From Apoda limacodes (Eukaryota; Arthropoda; Insecta; Lepidoptera; Limacodidae): a stretch of 64,000 bases of DNA. Shown in pieces: positions 8,769 to 20,205 of this stretch; positions within the stretch are counted from its first letter, which is position 1; each line of letters begins with the position of its first letter. The translations under genes were made by a program, and so were the position numbers. Below the pieces are notes generated by a model. The model was given only the letters and a program-made list of their open reading frames with translations. It made no database searches and was not told the origin of the DNA. The stretch is taken from positions 21,552,722-21,616,721 of the forward strand of contig OX291550.1 in NCBI GenBank assembly GCA_946406115.1. Direction: 5' to 3'.

Positions 8769-10107
8769 TGTGAGGACCCCGATACCTAATAAAATTCAGT
8801 TATATACTTATTACGTACATCATGTTTTATTCAAGTCTCCAAAAATAAGTCGGTTAAAAATCCAACATCATACGCAGCAGGTATAAAACATAGGCGACCC
8901 AAAAGACCCCTGTAGCTTCAATTAGCAATTGTTGCAGTCATTTAAAGTTATTTTTTGTAGAAGATTCTAAAAACGGGCCACGCTTTCGGAGTAATGCGAA
9001 ACACATGTGTCAGACTCGGGTAAGTTTGCGTGGGAACGCAATCTTGGCGCGAAAAACAAGACGCGCGAAGATACGTAAGCGTGAGTAGCGGAGCGTGCTG
9101 TAGTGGTCCCTATCACTCTAACGAACGTGCACTGGCGGAGCCAATCCGAGTGACGAGTCGAGATAGCTAGCAAAGAGGAAGGATGAAGATAAACTTTAAA
9201 CGAGTTACAGAGTATGCTGGTATAGTTGTCTACAGTGAAAAATATGGCGCGAAAAGAGGAAGAGAGCATAGAAAATGGGAAGGTTGGGACAGTCAATTTT
9301 TGGCAACGGTTGGCAGTGGTCAGCTTTTGAGTTAAGTATCTTAGATCTTCATCTGACTCATAATTGCAATTGTTTTAATTTGTGTACTAACGTTTTTATC
9401 CTGACAGTTCTGATTTACTCCAGGCTCGGAGAGCCCATCCTAACCCGTAATTTAATTAACGTAAATAACTATTCGACACTTATTGTAATTTTGTGAGAAC
9501 TTTTGTTTGTTTCTAAGTGTCGTATTTTCAGACTGTAACGTAGTTTGGTCTAGATAGTCCTTGTGTAAAAAAGGAAAGCGCTTTTCGGAAAGGCCTTTCT
9601 GGATTGAGGGTGATTGACCTTCTACCATCTTCGGTCATTCATTGGGCAAGTCTTAATTTCTGATCTCTGAAGCCTAAACTTCGTGGAACAGAAATTACGA
9701 CTTTGGAGACAAGGAAAGGACTATCTATTTTCCCAAAAGGGAGATTTTTCTTTTGCAGCAGACAACGTCTTTTGTGTTCAAAATATATACACTTGTATTT
9801 GTACCAATTCCAGGTGAATAAAACGAGATAAAAGAGTGGATAATTTCTGGTAGTACGAGTTTTCAAGGGAGATACACAACATAGCTGAGCTGAAACGAGA
9901 GAGAGAGAGAGAAATAGGGAGAGTCTACGCACGACTGTAAACCAGTAAGTGGAATTACCATAATCTAGTTTAGGAATCATAGGCACTATATACAATATAG
10001 GTGTAGGTTTAATAATTGGTTATCGATAAACAACTCTCCGCGTCTTTACGTCCGTAATTTAAAACAAAGTAGCGTCAATCAATTCATTAAGGCCTTAGGA
10101 CCTTACA
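8769..10107 (+). repeat. 3' LTR (1339 bp)
   Basis: TGTGAGGACC...CCTTACA, the partner of 627-1953. It contains an extra stretch near 9036-9051 (CGCAATCTTGGCGCG) missing from the 5' copy. An AATAAA lies at 9817-9822 and is followed by further LTR sequence, suitable for transcript 3'-end formation. Confidence 0.95.
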
Positions 10108-10111
10108 ATAT
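10108..10111. repeat. Target-site duplication, right copy (ATAT)
   Basis: Repeats the ATAT at 623-626 on the other side of the element. Confidence 0.8.
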
Positions 10112-10802
10112 GTCAAATTAGCCAGTTTATTGGGCGTCTAGGCAGATCGTTAAGTATGGAAAAGAAATTATCATAATTATAACTGAACAGATTATTAAAT
10201 GAAACTTGGCTGGAATGTTCCGCTCCCTCCGCATCTACGTTTACAAAAGAGAAACTAAACCTATCCTATCCAATACATGACTTATACAGTGCGATTTCTG
10301 TTCTTTTCGTTTCCATACATTACAATCTGCTTAGGCGACCAATTCACTGGCAAATTTAACCAGATGGCTGCGACATATATACAGCGACTCTCGCTTTTGG
10401 CTGGAAAGGAGAGGACGAATCCTAAAGAAACTACTACTTTGTTAAAATAGGAGTAACAATATCCAATAAATTAAGTAAAAAATATGTTACTTACTTAGTT
10501 AAAAGAAATAATAAATAAAACTTTTAGCGAACAGACGGGACGAATACAAAATAAATTTCAACTTTAAGTCAAGTTGTGCCAATTAACTTGCCGTAACATA
10601 GCAACGGAAATATGGAACGAAATGAAAAACAGCCGACGTCTGCCAGTTTTTATGCAAAAAAGTTTTAATTAAGGGAGCGAATGATACTCTAGTTTGTGCT
10701 AACAAAAGGTGAAATTTCTTTTGTTTTAGGTACAAAATATCAGAGCTTATCTTTTACGGCTTATAAAGTTTTAATTATATGGTAGTTTTAGTTAGATAGG
10801 TA
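10112..10802. other. Right flank of the LTR element, no gene
   Basis: AT-rich, stop-rich on both strands. No repeat or gene recognised. Together with 1-622 this is the pre-insertion locus. Confidence 0.5.
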
Positions 10803-11009
10803 ACGCTTGGGTTGTGGAATGAGCTCCCTGCCAAGGTTTTCTCCAAGGACTACAGTATGGGATTCTTTAAGAAAGAAGTTATTGGATTTCTTAAGTGTCG
10901 GCAAAGCGTAGTGATAGCCCTGGTGTTGCAAGCGTCCATAGGCTACGGTGATTGCTTACCATCAGGCGGACCATAAGCTTGTTTGCCACCGTAGTGGTAA
11001 AAAAAAAAA
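10803..11009 (+). mobile_element. LINE-A 3' end, copy A1
   Basis: The end of a non-LTR retrotransposon: a degenerate LWNELPAKVFSKDYSMGFFKKEV coding tail, then the recurring 3' UTR motif (CCATCAGGCGGACC..AAGCTTGTTTGCCACC) and a poly(A) run. The same tail occurs at least a dozen times in this window. The coding match is to the C-terminus of lepidopteran CR1/Jockey-like ORF2 proteins, from memory. Confidence 0.8.
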
Positions 11010-12619
11010 CAGTTATAGATTTAAAGTTTTCAGGGTTTCTTAAAAGTGAAAAAGGAACCTAGGATGATTGCGTCTAAAGCTATCTATTTGGCATATTATA
11101 TGACAAAATAATAGTCCTTTGAGTTTTTTATTTCAAGCAAATGAATATCCATTTTTTACTTCGACCTCTGAAATGGAGGTCACAATTTGAAAGTAAAATG
11201 TCATTAGTGTATCAAATAGCTTCATTTGCACATTTATGTGATATTACGTTTCGTTTTAATTTAATATTAGGTAAAATTTCATTCCATACAAATCCTTACA
11301 ACCCTAAGGGTTTGAAATTTAAAAACAAACCTACTTTTTGATTGCCCATGCAAGTGTCGTATAAAGAACATAACTGCCAAAACAGGATATAATTTAATAA
11401 GGATATAGAAAAATATAATTAGAATGTTCGGCATCAGTCAAAACGTGAATTTTTGATAATTCGTAGTATGTACGTGAGAAATACGTAACCTTTAGAGGGA
11501 AGAGAACTATATGGCCTAACCAAATATATACTAGGAAATATATAGCTTAAGGGTTTGCGTATTGATTCTTATTATTTTGCTAAAACTCAATTAATGACGC
11601 AACAATCACATTCTCGAACACTATTACTTTAAACCTACAGAATTGCAGCAACTTTACTTTTAACTTTTAATTAAGTAGTACCTACCTATTATTATTATTT
11701 GTTATAATTAATTGTATTTGTAAATTTGAATAAACTTATTGTTAAATATGGCCTTAAGTGTTATGTCTCGTCCGAACCCTAATTTTTCTCGCTGGTACAG
11801 GTGACAAGTTGTACGTTTCACACGAGAGCAAATTAGTTTAGGTCTCGTACCGGTACCCTCACTGTGCTAGTTGTCCATATAAGAATTATTCGCTACGCTC
11901 AGGAATCAGTCTTGATCTACTTTGCTAGCTCAAGATTTAAATTTGGCTAACTTGTGGAGCAAATAACTATTCAGTAATATAAATTATATGCATATTATCC
12001 ACATGTCTACAGTTCATGCGACACCAATGTAGGGCTTGACCCAACAGTGAACCAACATGTTGTTTAGTTAGGAATTAGGCAGACCCAAAACTTCGGAAGA
12101 GCAAACATATTAATCCTGCAAACTGTTTACAATCATTGGATTATGTTATAGTATAGTTTGTAGCCCTCTTACATTCGTCTGTAGGATACCAAGTTAAGCA
12201 AATTCAGGCGAGGTCATTCATTGGATGGGTTTGGAAGACATGTTAAACAGTAGAGTTAGTACGGGCTGTTCTCAAAGATGCAGTCGTTAAGCCAAGTTAG
12301 GGGTATTGTAAGTGGCATAAAAACTTTGACAACTTCTACCAATCTGCACTGGCCCAGCATGGATTATATGGTCTAAGCCTACCTAAGCCTATCGTAGCTT
12401 CTGAGTAACAATTGCTTTTCCATCAGAATGTAATGCTTATACTTACTCGTAAACAATATTTAAGTTAAGTGTAAATTTAAGTTTAAGCGTTTAAGTAAGT
12501 ATAATAAAGTGAACCCCCGCCGCGTTTGTTGAACTTAGAATTATCGGTTATTTATTCATGAATTTAGTGGTAAATAACATCAGAAAACGCCCCATGATTT
12601 ATTTTATGCCTTCTTCTTC
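11010..12619. other. Stretch without recognised feature
   Basis: AT-rich. The 66-codon open stretch at 11141-11341 shows no motif. An AATAAA-containing piece near 11730 could be a polyadenylation signal but no coding exon is linked to it. Confidence 0.4.
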
Positions 12620-12900
12620 TTCAGACATCTGGAAAAGGACTAAAGCCACTTACATAGCTTGCAGAATCAGTAAGCTGCAGTGGCATTTGGCTTGCTGAAG
12701 AATTTTCATTCGTATCATCGGTTTTCGAATCCTTCATCGTCATTGATCCGAGTCAAAAGGCCAAACTTTTGTGGTCCGCGTGGGTCCGTAACTGCGTAAA
12801 GTAGCAACTTATGGCCCAAAGTAAAGTACTGCTCCGTTCTGTTGATTATACCACGTTTCTTGACCTAGTCTCAAATTGATATCGGAATTGGATGTCGATA
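12620..12900 (-). mobile_element. Degenerate LINE-A coding fragment, copy A2
   Basis: 12790-12875 resembles 14835-14920 of copy A3 (GTAAAG.AGCAAC.T..., AAGTACTGCT.., GTTGA..A.ACCA..TTT). It is on the same strand and further decayed. The outer part (12620-12790) is assigned only by adjacency. Confidence 0.4.
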
Positions 12901-13477
12901 AATATGCCAACATCCTAATATGAAAATCCTTTTGTAAATAGTTGTGTTTAGTTTAGTTCGAAATAGTGCAAACTCCATAGCGCATTATTAGTTTTTCTAC
13001 ATCTCTGAATAGAAGACATAAAATTTGACGTTAGTAGTTTCGATCTTCCTATAATTTTATGTTTCATGTGAAAAATGCTAATTTTACTTTAATTTGTAAA
13101 TATAATAATTCAACGGCTTCCATGGTGTTTTCTTTATATTCTTCATTCAAAACCCAAATGAACCCAGACGAATACTGATACAAACCTGTAACATCATAAG
13201 AATAAGAAAATCACCATAAAAAACTTTGTTGGAGGGGATATTTAAAGAAACACGTTCAGTTCGTTTGAAGTCGTAGCAGTGTTAAGTCAGATCTATAATT
13301 TGTTTAACGTAGTAGTGAATTGGAATTTGTACCTGTGATATTATGTTCGTTGATTGAAGCTAGAAACAAAAATACAAGTACTTTAAACTAAATTATATTG
13401 TTGATATTTTGTGATCCTTACTGCTACTAAAATCGTGGACCCCGTTTCGTAATAAACTATTATAAAATAACTTCATA
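12901..13477. other. Stretch without recognised feature
   Basis: AT-rich intergenic or intronic sequence with nothing recognisable. Confidence 0.4.
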
Positions 13478-13816
13478 CTAGACTTTGCCAGCGGCTCCGC
13501 CCGCCCTCAATCGGTTATCGGAGTGGGACTCCTTTATTTAATCACAGTATTAATACTGTGATTTACTACTTAATTACACTAATGAAGTTTGCTATATCAA
13601 GATGTAGCTATAGCTATAGTTCGTTTCCGCTCGGTTATAGTTATTCCCGCGGGAACTTTTAAATTTTTCGGGATAAAAAGTAGCCTTTGTGCTATTCCAG
13701 GACCTAATCTTTAGGTGTGCCAAGTTTCATCCCGATCCGTCCGGTGGCTAAAGTGTTATTGAGTAACAAACATCAATACATACAGACATACTTTCACATT
13801 TATAATATGAGTAGGA
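13478..13816 (-). mobile_element. Helitron-like non-autonomous element, copy 1
   Basis: On the minus strand it begins TCCTAC..ATATTATAAATG and ends CTAG. A short GCGG-AG-CCGC hairpin lies about 11 bases before the end. The host bases are A before and T after, with no target duplication. TC...CTRR ends, a subterminal hairpin and A|T insertion are Helitron traits. Related copies are at 29052 and 47740. Confidence 0.65.
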
Positions 13817-14436
13817 TACATGAACTTTTCTATAGGTAAAATCCTGGATACACCTGTGCCCTTAACAGTCAACATCATCCTTTATATAATTGTTTAATTA
13901 CACGTACTCTTACGTACCCGGTCTAAAGGCAACTTCTAATTTACATTTATACTTTAATATAAAGTTCAAAAGTTTCCGCCAGTCGCAGCCGCGCCGCAGC
14001 TACTAACTTGTGCCGCATCGCAACTGGCGGCCTAAAACCGTATTCATGTAAGTACTTACTAAAGTTTTTGTAGACGAGCTTTACAGAAGAGAGAGTAGAA
14101 TAGAAGTTTGTTCATGTGACTAGATTTATGTAAGTAGTTCTCAGCCAAGTTTCCTAATATGTGGTTTTGAAACTAAACATGTATTTAAACGAAGGTCTTG
14201 TTTTGTTTAATGTTCCTGTTGTGTCCCTATTGGTTATGGTTAAATATGCTACGGTCAAAGTCGTTGACAAATATAGATACTCGGGGCAATTATTGCTGTA
14301 AGGTAACTCTAACTTGTGTAGGTAACACTTTTTTATCTAACATACCTTATCGCCTAAAAAAAGATATAAAACCAGTGGGTGTTGCCAGTGATGACTTACC
14401 TCAATTCTCAAAAACGTTACTCATATTTAAATTATA
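13817..14436. repeat. Intergenic with family-M repeat
   Basis: 13960-14110 resembles 17985-18125 (both CCGCAGCT..TAACTTGTG.....GCAACTG). Within it CCGCCAGTCGCA and GCAACTGGCGG form an imperfect inverted pair, so this copy may be a small foldback. The rest holds nothing recognised. Confidence 0.45.
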
Positions 14437-14452
14437 TATATATATATATTTT
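14437..14452. repeat. (AT)n microsatellite
   Basis: Alternating AT at the 3' end of LINE-A copy A3, on the side where the poly(A) tail would be. Confidence 0.8.
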
Positions 14453-15050
14453 ATACCACTAATACCTAGGGCATCACTCGCGCGTTGCCAACCCTTCAAA
14501 AATCTAATAACTTCTTTCTTGAAAAACCCCATACTGTAGTCCTTAGAGAAAACCTTGGCAGGAAGCTCATTCCATAACCTAAGCGTATGCAGGAGAAGTA
14601 TCTCTAAAGCAATACGACGGTAGAAAGTAGGCGTGGGCATCATTTCGAACAATAACTCAGAAAACATCCAATTATACAAGCGGTAGAACACACAGGGAGG
14701 CAAAGTCTCTCCTCAGACTTAATGATTCGATATGGCTTGTGAATTCGGGTTCGTTGACAATTCTCTCAGCCCGTCGTTGAACCAAGTCCAGAAATTGCTG
14801 CAGTACTCCATATGGGGCGGGCCTTGCGACTTGTAAAGCAGCAACCTTTGCTCCAAGGTGAAGTACTGCTTTGCTTTGTTGAACACACCAAGTTTTCTGG
14901 ACGACAGCTTCCTTGACGACCTTGACCTGTAAATGATCTAGGCAGGAACTGAACATCATATTTATTGGTTATCGGAAAATCTTTAATGGATAGCAAGCTG
15001 AAATTGAGACAGGAGTTCATATTTCTACAAAAAACAGAGGAATAGTTCAT
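14453..15050 (-). mobile_element. LINE-A ORF2 C-terminal fragment, copy A3
   Basis: The longest coding remnant of LINE-A. On the minus strand, two overlapping frames give QRRAERIVNEPEFTSHIESL, then SLRRDFASLCV, then CVFYRLYNWMFSELLFEMMP, then TLRLWNELPAKVFSKDYSMG and FFKKEVIRFLKGWQRASD. This is the tail of a non-LTR reverse transcriptase. A frame change lies near 14680. The usual 3' UTR is missing and the fragment ends in an AT repeat. Confidence 0.8.
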
Positions 15051-15600
15051 TTATAGACTTTATATATTATATATTGTATTACTATTTTAGATGGAAATTT
15101 TTGCCAGCTCTTTTTGGCAGACATAAACATTGTTTACATTATATTGACGATTCAAAAGTGTTCTAAGAAACCTACTTGAATACAGTTTGATTTGAGTTAT
15201 ATTGACTATGCGAGAGACCTTTGCCAAAGGACTGCGTATTATTGCTTATAGGTACTTCGCTTCTGTATTGATTTCTGTAGCTCCAAGAACGTGTGGCAAG
15301 ATTAAAAGTTTATTATAACATGCAGTGAAAATAAAATTTATTATTATACCATCGTGTGTTTGAGGCATGCTGCACACAATAGAGAATTACAAGAAAAAAA
15401 ATTGCCGCAAGCAGTAAATAAAAATTAAAGCGAGCGATACGGCTCGCACATTCGACCTGATATATGTTATGGCCATTCTGAACAATACAACACTAAAACA
15501 CTTTTTCGTTACCAGCAAAGTGAGTTTAGAGGCCTTGCTTAAGCGTAATTTATTATTGATACTTAGTTATGTAAGTAGTAGTAAAATCTTAGTCAACCTT
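15051..15600. other. Stretch without recognised feature
   Basis: AT-rich. An open frame begins at 15469 and runs into the tandem array that follows. Confidence 0.4.
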
Positions 15601-15732
15601 GCTATAATGATATTGGCCATCAACGCTGGCATAATACTGGCCATCCTACCTAGAACAATAGTGGCCACGATAGCTGGAATAATATTGGCCATCCTAGCTG
15701 GAATTATATTGGCTATCCTAGCAAGAATAGTA
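15601..15732. repeat. 24-bp tandem repeat, about 5.5 units
   Basis: Units of 24 bp start at 15601, 15625, 15649, 15673, 15697 and 15721 (partial), each like GCTGGAATAATATTGGCCAT plus CCTA. As 24 is a multiple of three, the array stays open as the hydrophobic octamer AGIILAIL inside a 91-codon frame (15469-15744). That openness is probably a by-product of the period. Confidence 0.85.
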
Positions 15733-16330
15733 GTACTTACTTAGTGTCAATTAATTAACAGCGAAATTGATATTGAAAATAACTATCTCTTGATTTTCTT
15801 AAATTTTTACATAATAAACGTTAAAGCTAATAATTAATTTGGAAGTTTCGAGACGTCCGGCTTCAATAAATCCATTGTTGTGGTTGCTTTACCCATTCTT
15901 CGTCTCCACTGTTTCTTCACTGAAGTGGCACAGGCCTCTGCTAAGAGAAAGGAAGCTAAGACCATAAAGTCCACCATACTGTCCCGGTGCAACTTATTGG
16001 ACGTTGTTGAGTTAGTATAACTCGAATATCAGAGTTTTAAGCTGCTTATAATAAGCCTCTGCCTTGGCTTAATGCTGCACCTCAAGAGCGACAACCCAAG
16101 CCGAGGCTCCCCCCGCGGAGCCCTTGAACGTTGGACGGTATATGGGCTGAGAATCCTTGAGAGTCTCGCCCCAAAAGTCCGGTGGAGCAGTAATGGATGC
16201 ATTAGCCAACTGTATAGTCTGTTCAGAAAAAAAAGCCTGAATGCCCTATGACAATATCTGGACCTGACTGTTTAACGTGCCCTTCGAAGTAAGGGATAAG
16301 AAGAAAAAAAAAGAAAAAGAAAAATATTTA
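15733..16330. other. Locally GC-richer stretch, unassigned
   Basis: About 15855-16280 is visibly richer in GC than its surroundings and may be an old coding or transposon fragment. No frame or motif could be recognised on either strand. Confidence 0.35.
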
Positions 16331-16411
16331 TTTTGAAGCATTACAGTAAAAAGTAACATAATTTACACTAAATATCTATTGTAATATTTGTATGGTAATA
16401 ATGCTTCAAAA
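16331..16411. repeat. Stem-loop, 13-bp perfect arms
   Basis: TTTTGAAGCATTA (16331-16343) is the exact reverse complement of TAATGCTTCAAAA (16399-16411). An A/G-rich run precedes it. It could be the 3' region of an unrecognised retroelement. Confidence 0.6.
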
Positions 16412-16598
16412 CGGGTTTCCCACCCAGCATTATGCTGTAGCAGTTACCTGCAACAGCGCTGATTTTCAGTGGGAGCCCTATTTGAGCTCTGTGACATACA
16501 CTCACTTATAGGTACATTATATTTTCTTATGCAAGTTAGAATTAAATAAAAATAAAAGATTAAAAATAAAAATAAAAACTTTGACTACCCCACACATA

Positions 16599-16625
16599 CT
16601 ACTGACACACACACACACACACACT
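16599..16625. repeat. (CA)n microsatellite
   Basis: CA repeat of about a dozen units. Confidence 0.8.
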
Positions 16626-17984
16626 TTATTCTATAGCTATAAAGAAATAAATAAATAAAAGTCAGTCTGAAAGAAAACAATTACTTATGTTGAAATGAGT
16701 TTGCAAATTTCTACCTACAACGAACACACCCAATGTCGTCATAGACAAATATCAGTAGAGACGAGATCGACAGAATTGAAATTTATTCACTTCCTGTTCA
16801 ACCAGAAGTGACGCCATTTGACGCTCTATCCTTAGCGCCAGTGAAACAGTTTAACTGATTATGTGTTTGAATTTTGCTATGTTGCAACTTGTGCAATGCG
16901 ACATAGAATCGAGAAAGATACCCGTTATGAAGTTAATGGTGTTTCAATTAAGGTAAATATCTTTTTATGGATGTATTTGTTTCTGCAACATGTGTGACTT
17001 TAGCATATTAGTAAAATGTTTTTTGGTTTTTGCAGCATGACAAGGAGGAGGAATATTATTCCAGCAATGGGACGATGCGTATCGAAAGCTGCCACGAAAG
17101 GCTGCTGTCTTGTGCTTAGGACACAAAATACGCCATACCGTTCTCTCTCTTTATAAATTTCATGCACATCAATTCTATTTTTTGTCATCTCCCACTTTAG
17201 GTAAGAATTTTCGGTATAAAAAAAGATCATAGTCCATGTTTACAACCTCTCGCGCAAATGCCTGGCGGACAATGTCTTACGTAGTATATTATATTCTCTT
17301 TGGACAATGTGCAATTAATCTATGACAATGTGAGCAGGAACTCGCCAAAACAAGATCAACGCGCCCGCTGTCACCCCTGAACCCGCGTGTTTTACTTGAA
17401 AAACACTTCAAAATACCAATTTCGTGCAGTTGCATTTAATATTTTATCTAGGTGTGAAAAAAATTAAAACGCATTAAAGAAAACAATTTTTAGGTATATT
17501 GCTAGATTGCAGTCACTTATATAAATCTTTTTATATTAATTCTTGGACTTTACGGACGGCAGATTATTTCTAGCTCAAATAGCTCTCTTCGTTATATTTG
17601 GAGGTCTCTTCGTTGCATAAGTGAGTGTATTTTGTTTGCCACCTTTTGCTGCGCACTAAAAATAAAACTTTTTTCAAAAAAAAACATGGAAGTTGGTGGA
17701 TTATCTACGGCGTCCTTATTCAATGTAGTACTATTTCTTAATGCATTTAAATATTTTAGCTGTCTGGTAGTCAACTTTGCCTAGTTTTTATAATTATAAT
17801 AAAGGTTGCCATTACGATGCAGTGTAACGAAATGTTGATCACTTCGATGATGCTGTAAGTTTCATATTAGGAACATTATGTACATTGCCTTAGTTAATTA
17901 TATGTCGAAGAGCTTACACGTATCCTTTAAGTTGTCTTCAATGTTAATAAACATTAGATTTACTGCTATAGTTTACGTCGAAGC
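16626..17984. other. Stretch without recognised feature
   Basis: Short GC-richer islands (near 17034-17120 and 17340-17390) lie in AT-rich sequence. None has a convincing frame or splice context. Confidence 0.35.
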
Positions 17985-18125
17985 TTTTATCTCAAAGTTC
18001 AAGCCAATCGCATTGCACCGCAGCTTTTAACTTGTGTAGGACTGCAACTGACACCTTAAAAGCTTTTTCTTGTAGGTATCTTTTTAAGTCTGGGCATTGG
18101 AGATAGGTAAATAGGAGTTTAGAAT
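17985..18125. repeat. Family-M repeat, copy 2
   Basis: Resembles 13960-14110 in the same orientation; see that entry. Confidence 0.45.
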
Positions 18126-18959
18126 TATACATTACTAAGTGTAAATTACGTCGGTACCCTCTCTATCTATTTCCCAAAATGCTAATGAAAATAGTTACAA
18201 TAGCTTTTAATTTTTAAATTAGCTTTGTAAATTGTTCATTTGCGTAGATTTCTGCTGTTAGACAACCAAATTAACTTTCGGAGAGGTTTATTTATTAAGA
18301 ACACTGTCTGTAGCTATTTTAATTTTTCGTATTAAAAATCAGAAGAATTTAAATATATATAAATATATAGATATATATTTAAATTGTTTTTTATTATTTT
18401 TTAATATTTAATTTTTTATTCATTAATATCCTTCTAAACTATTCATTACTTAAAGAGGAAATTTGCAATTTTAACATAGCAACTGGTGATATGGTTTAGT
18501 GAAAGATTACCTTTATTCAAAACATTTTATTTCTATAAGTTACCTGAGGTAAATTTTCCCAGTTTTTAATAAAATCGATACATTGAATTGGCAGTTTCAC
18601 TAATCGATCTTATATCTAATCTTGACATAATAAAATATTGATTCACAAAGGATTCAGGTAAAACAATATACTTAATTTGATTAGGTCCAGTCGATTCTTC
18701 AAAAACTCATACACAACTTCATACCCAGTTGCTAAGTTGTCTTTTAGGACTATTATTACACTATTAATATAGATATCATTATTGTCAACGATTTTAGTGT
18801 TGTCAATATTAGATCAGTCAATTACATTTGTTATTTAATTAAATAGGTACCGATATATATAAAAAGATAATTTTTATTTATTATAATTTACTGCACGAGT
18901 ATCCATTACACTGTAAAATATTAACACCAACTTAATCCAGGTTACGGATAGCAGCAGTC
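18126..18959. other. AT-rich stretch
   Basis: Contains an A/T-only run near 18350-18400. No gene or repeat recognised. Confidence 0.4.
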
Positions 18960-18998
18960 AGCGACACCTTCCTGCAGATAGCACAGGAAGGTGTCGCT
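18960..18998. repeat. Perfect 15-bp GC-rich hairpin
   Basis: AGCGACACCTTCCTG (18960-18974) and CAGGAAGGTGTCGCT (18984-18998) are exact reverse complements around a 9-nt loop. It stands out in AT-rich sequence. Possible origins are a Helitron 3' hairpin, a MITE core or a small RNA precursor. Confidence 0.8.
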
Positions 18999-20205
18999 AC
19001 AACCCGGAACTGTTATACTCTCGGTGGCGTTATCAGCAATATTTACCGTATCAACATTGGTTATTATTTCCTATGCTAAGAGTGTTATAATAAATCCGTT
19101 ACGTAACACTTATATGGCTCATTCTATATTTTTAAACAAAGAAACTTGCGTAAGTTAACCGTTTTTAGTTTTGTAATTAACGTAGACTAAAACAAAATAA
19201 TATAAAATTGAAAAAATCTTGGTAAATGAAATTTACAGATTAAAAAGTTCAAACTTTCTCGGCCCTCGAAGCAATTTCTCCGGGATTTATCAGCGCTAAT
19301 CCTCGATGAGACAAGGAAAAAGTCTGGTAATTAATAGTGAAGCTTGGCGTTTAATTAGTAAAGATTTTACAGCAAAGATAAGTTAAATATAGCAAAGTCA
19401 TAAATTTAATCTAAAAATGTGACTATATATATACTAAAAAGATATATAAAGTATAATATTATCGATCGATAAATTTACAAAAATAAATTATCGTTATTCA
19501 GAGTGGAAAATAAAGAACGTGGTTGGAGAAAAAGTACCATAAATATTAATGGTAGAAAATGTCACTGAAAGGAAACATTCCTTTATTTTCTAAAATAAGT
19601 ATAAATGTATTCAAAGATTTTTTGAATAAATCAACTGTTTGAGTCAGGAATCAAACCTGTTAAATATTACTTATCTACAAAATCTGTATCTTATGACATC
19701 AGCCGAAAGGGTCAGGATCAATTTCTTTTAATAATTTTAAATTAATAAATTCTTTCATTCGCTAAGTAGTAACAATACAGTACAATAGAAAATACATATT
19801 TATTTATCTTTCGTGGTCTTTTTGCAAAAAAATGTTTCCGTTATAACGTAGACAAGAACTATGAAAGCTATTGCAACATTTATCCCTTTGATATGCATTT
19901 TTTTTTTATGGAAAAAGTCATATTACAAATGTAACAAATACACTTTTTATGGTTTTGTGGCTAAATAGCGAAACAGAACAGAAATCGATTTCCATGATTT
20001 TTTGTAAGAAGGTATCTTATGTGTACCGCTATACAGTTTTGTAATAAAATCAAAAAGTTTGTTGGACTGTATATTGAAATAAGAAATGTTTTTTTTCCTC
20101 GCATTCTACTGTGTGGGTTCTTGTTAGATAGGTTTTATATCTATCTTCGCGGTCTTTATGCCCAGGCGGGTAACCAGCGGTTTCCCATTTCATAATTAAT
20201 AATAA
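18999..20205. other. Stretch without recognised feature
   Basis: AT-rich, stops on all frames. Nothing recognised. Confidence 0.4.

Larger units (their letters stand above)
627..10107 (+). mobile_element. Ty3/gypsy-type LTR retrotransposon, complete but with broken pol
   Basis: A 9.48-kb element made of LTR, primer-binding site, leader, gag, -1 frameshift signal, pol (G-patch-like motif, protease, RT, RNase H, integrase), a 1.2-kb non-coding tail, polypurine tract and LTR. Integrase lies after RT/RNase H, which is the Ty3/gypsy (Metaviridae) order and not the Ty1/copia order. The integrase ends in a GPY/F-type module and I see no chromodomain. Gag has no CCHC zinc knuckle. Env is absent. The LTRs differ at very few positions, so insertion should be recent, yet pol has two in-frame stops and three frameshifts. 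I do not assign it to a named clade. Confidence 0.95.
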
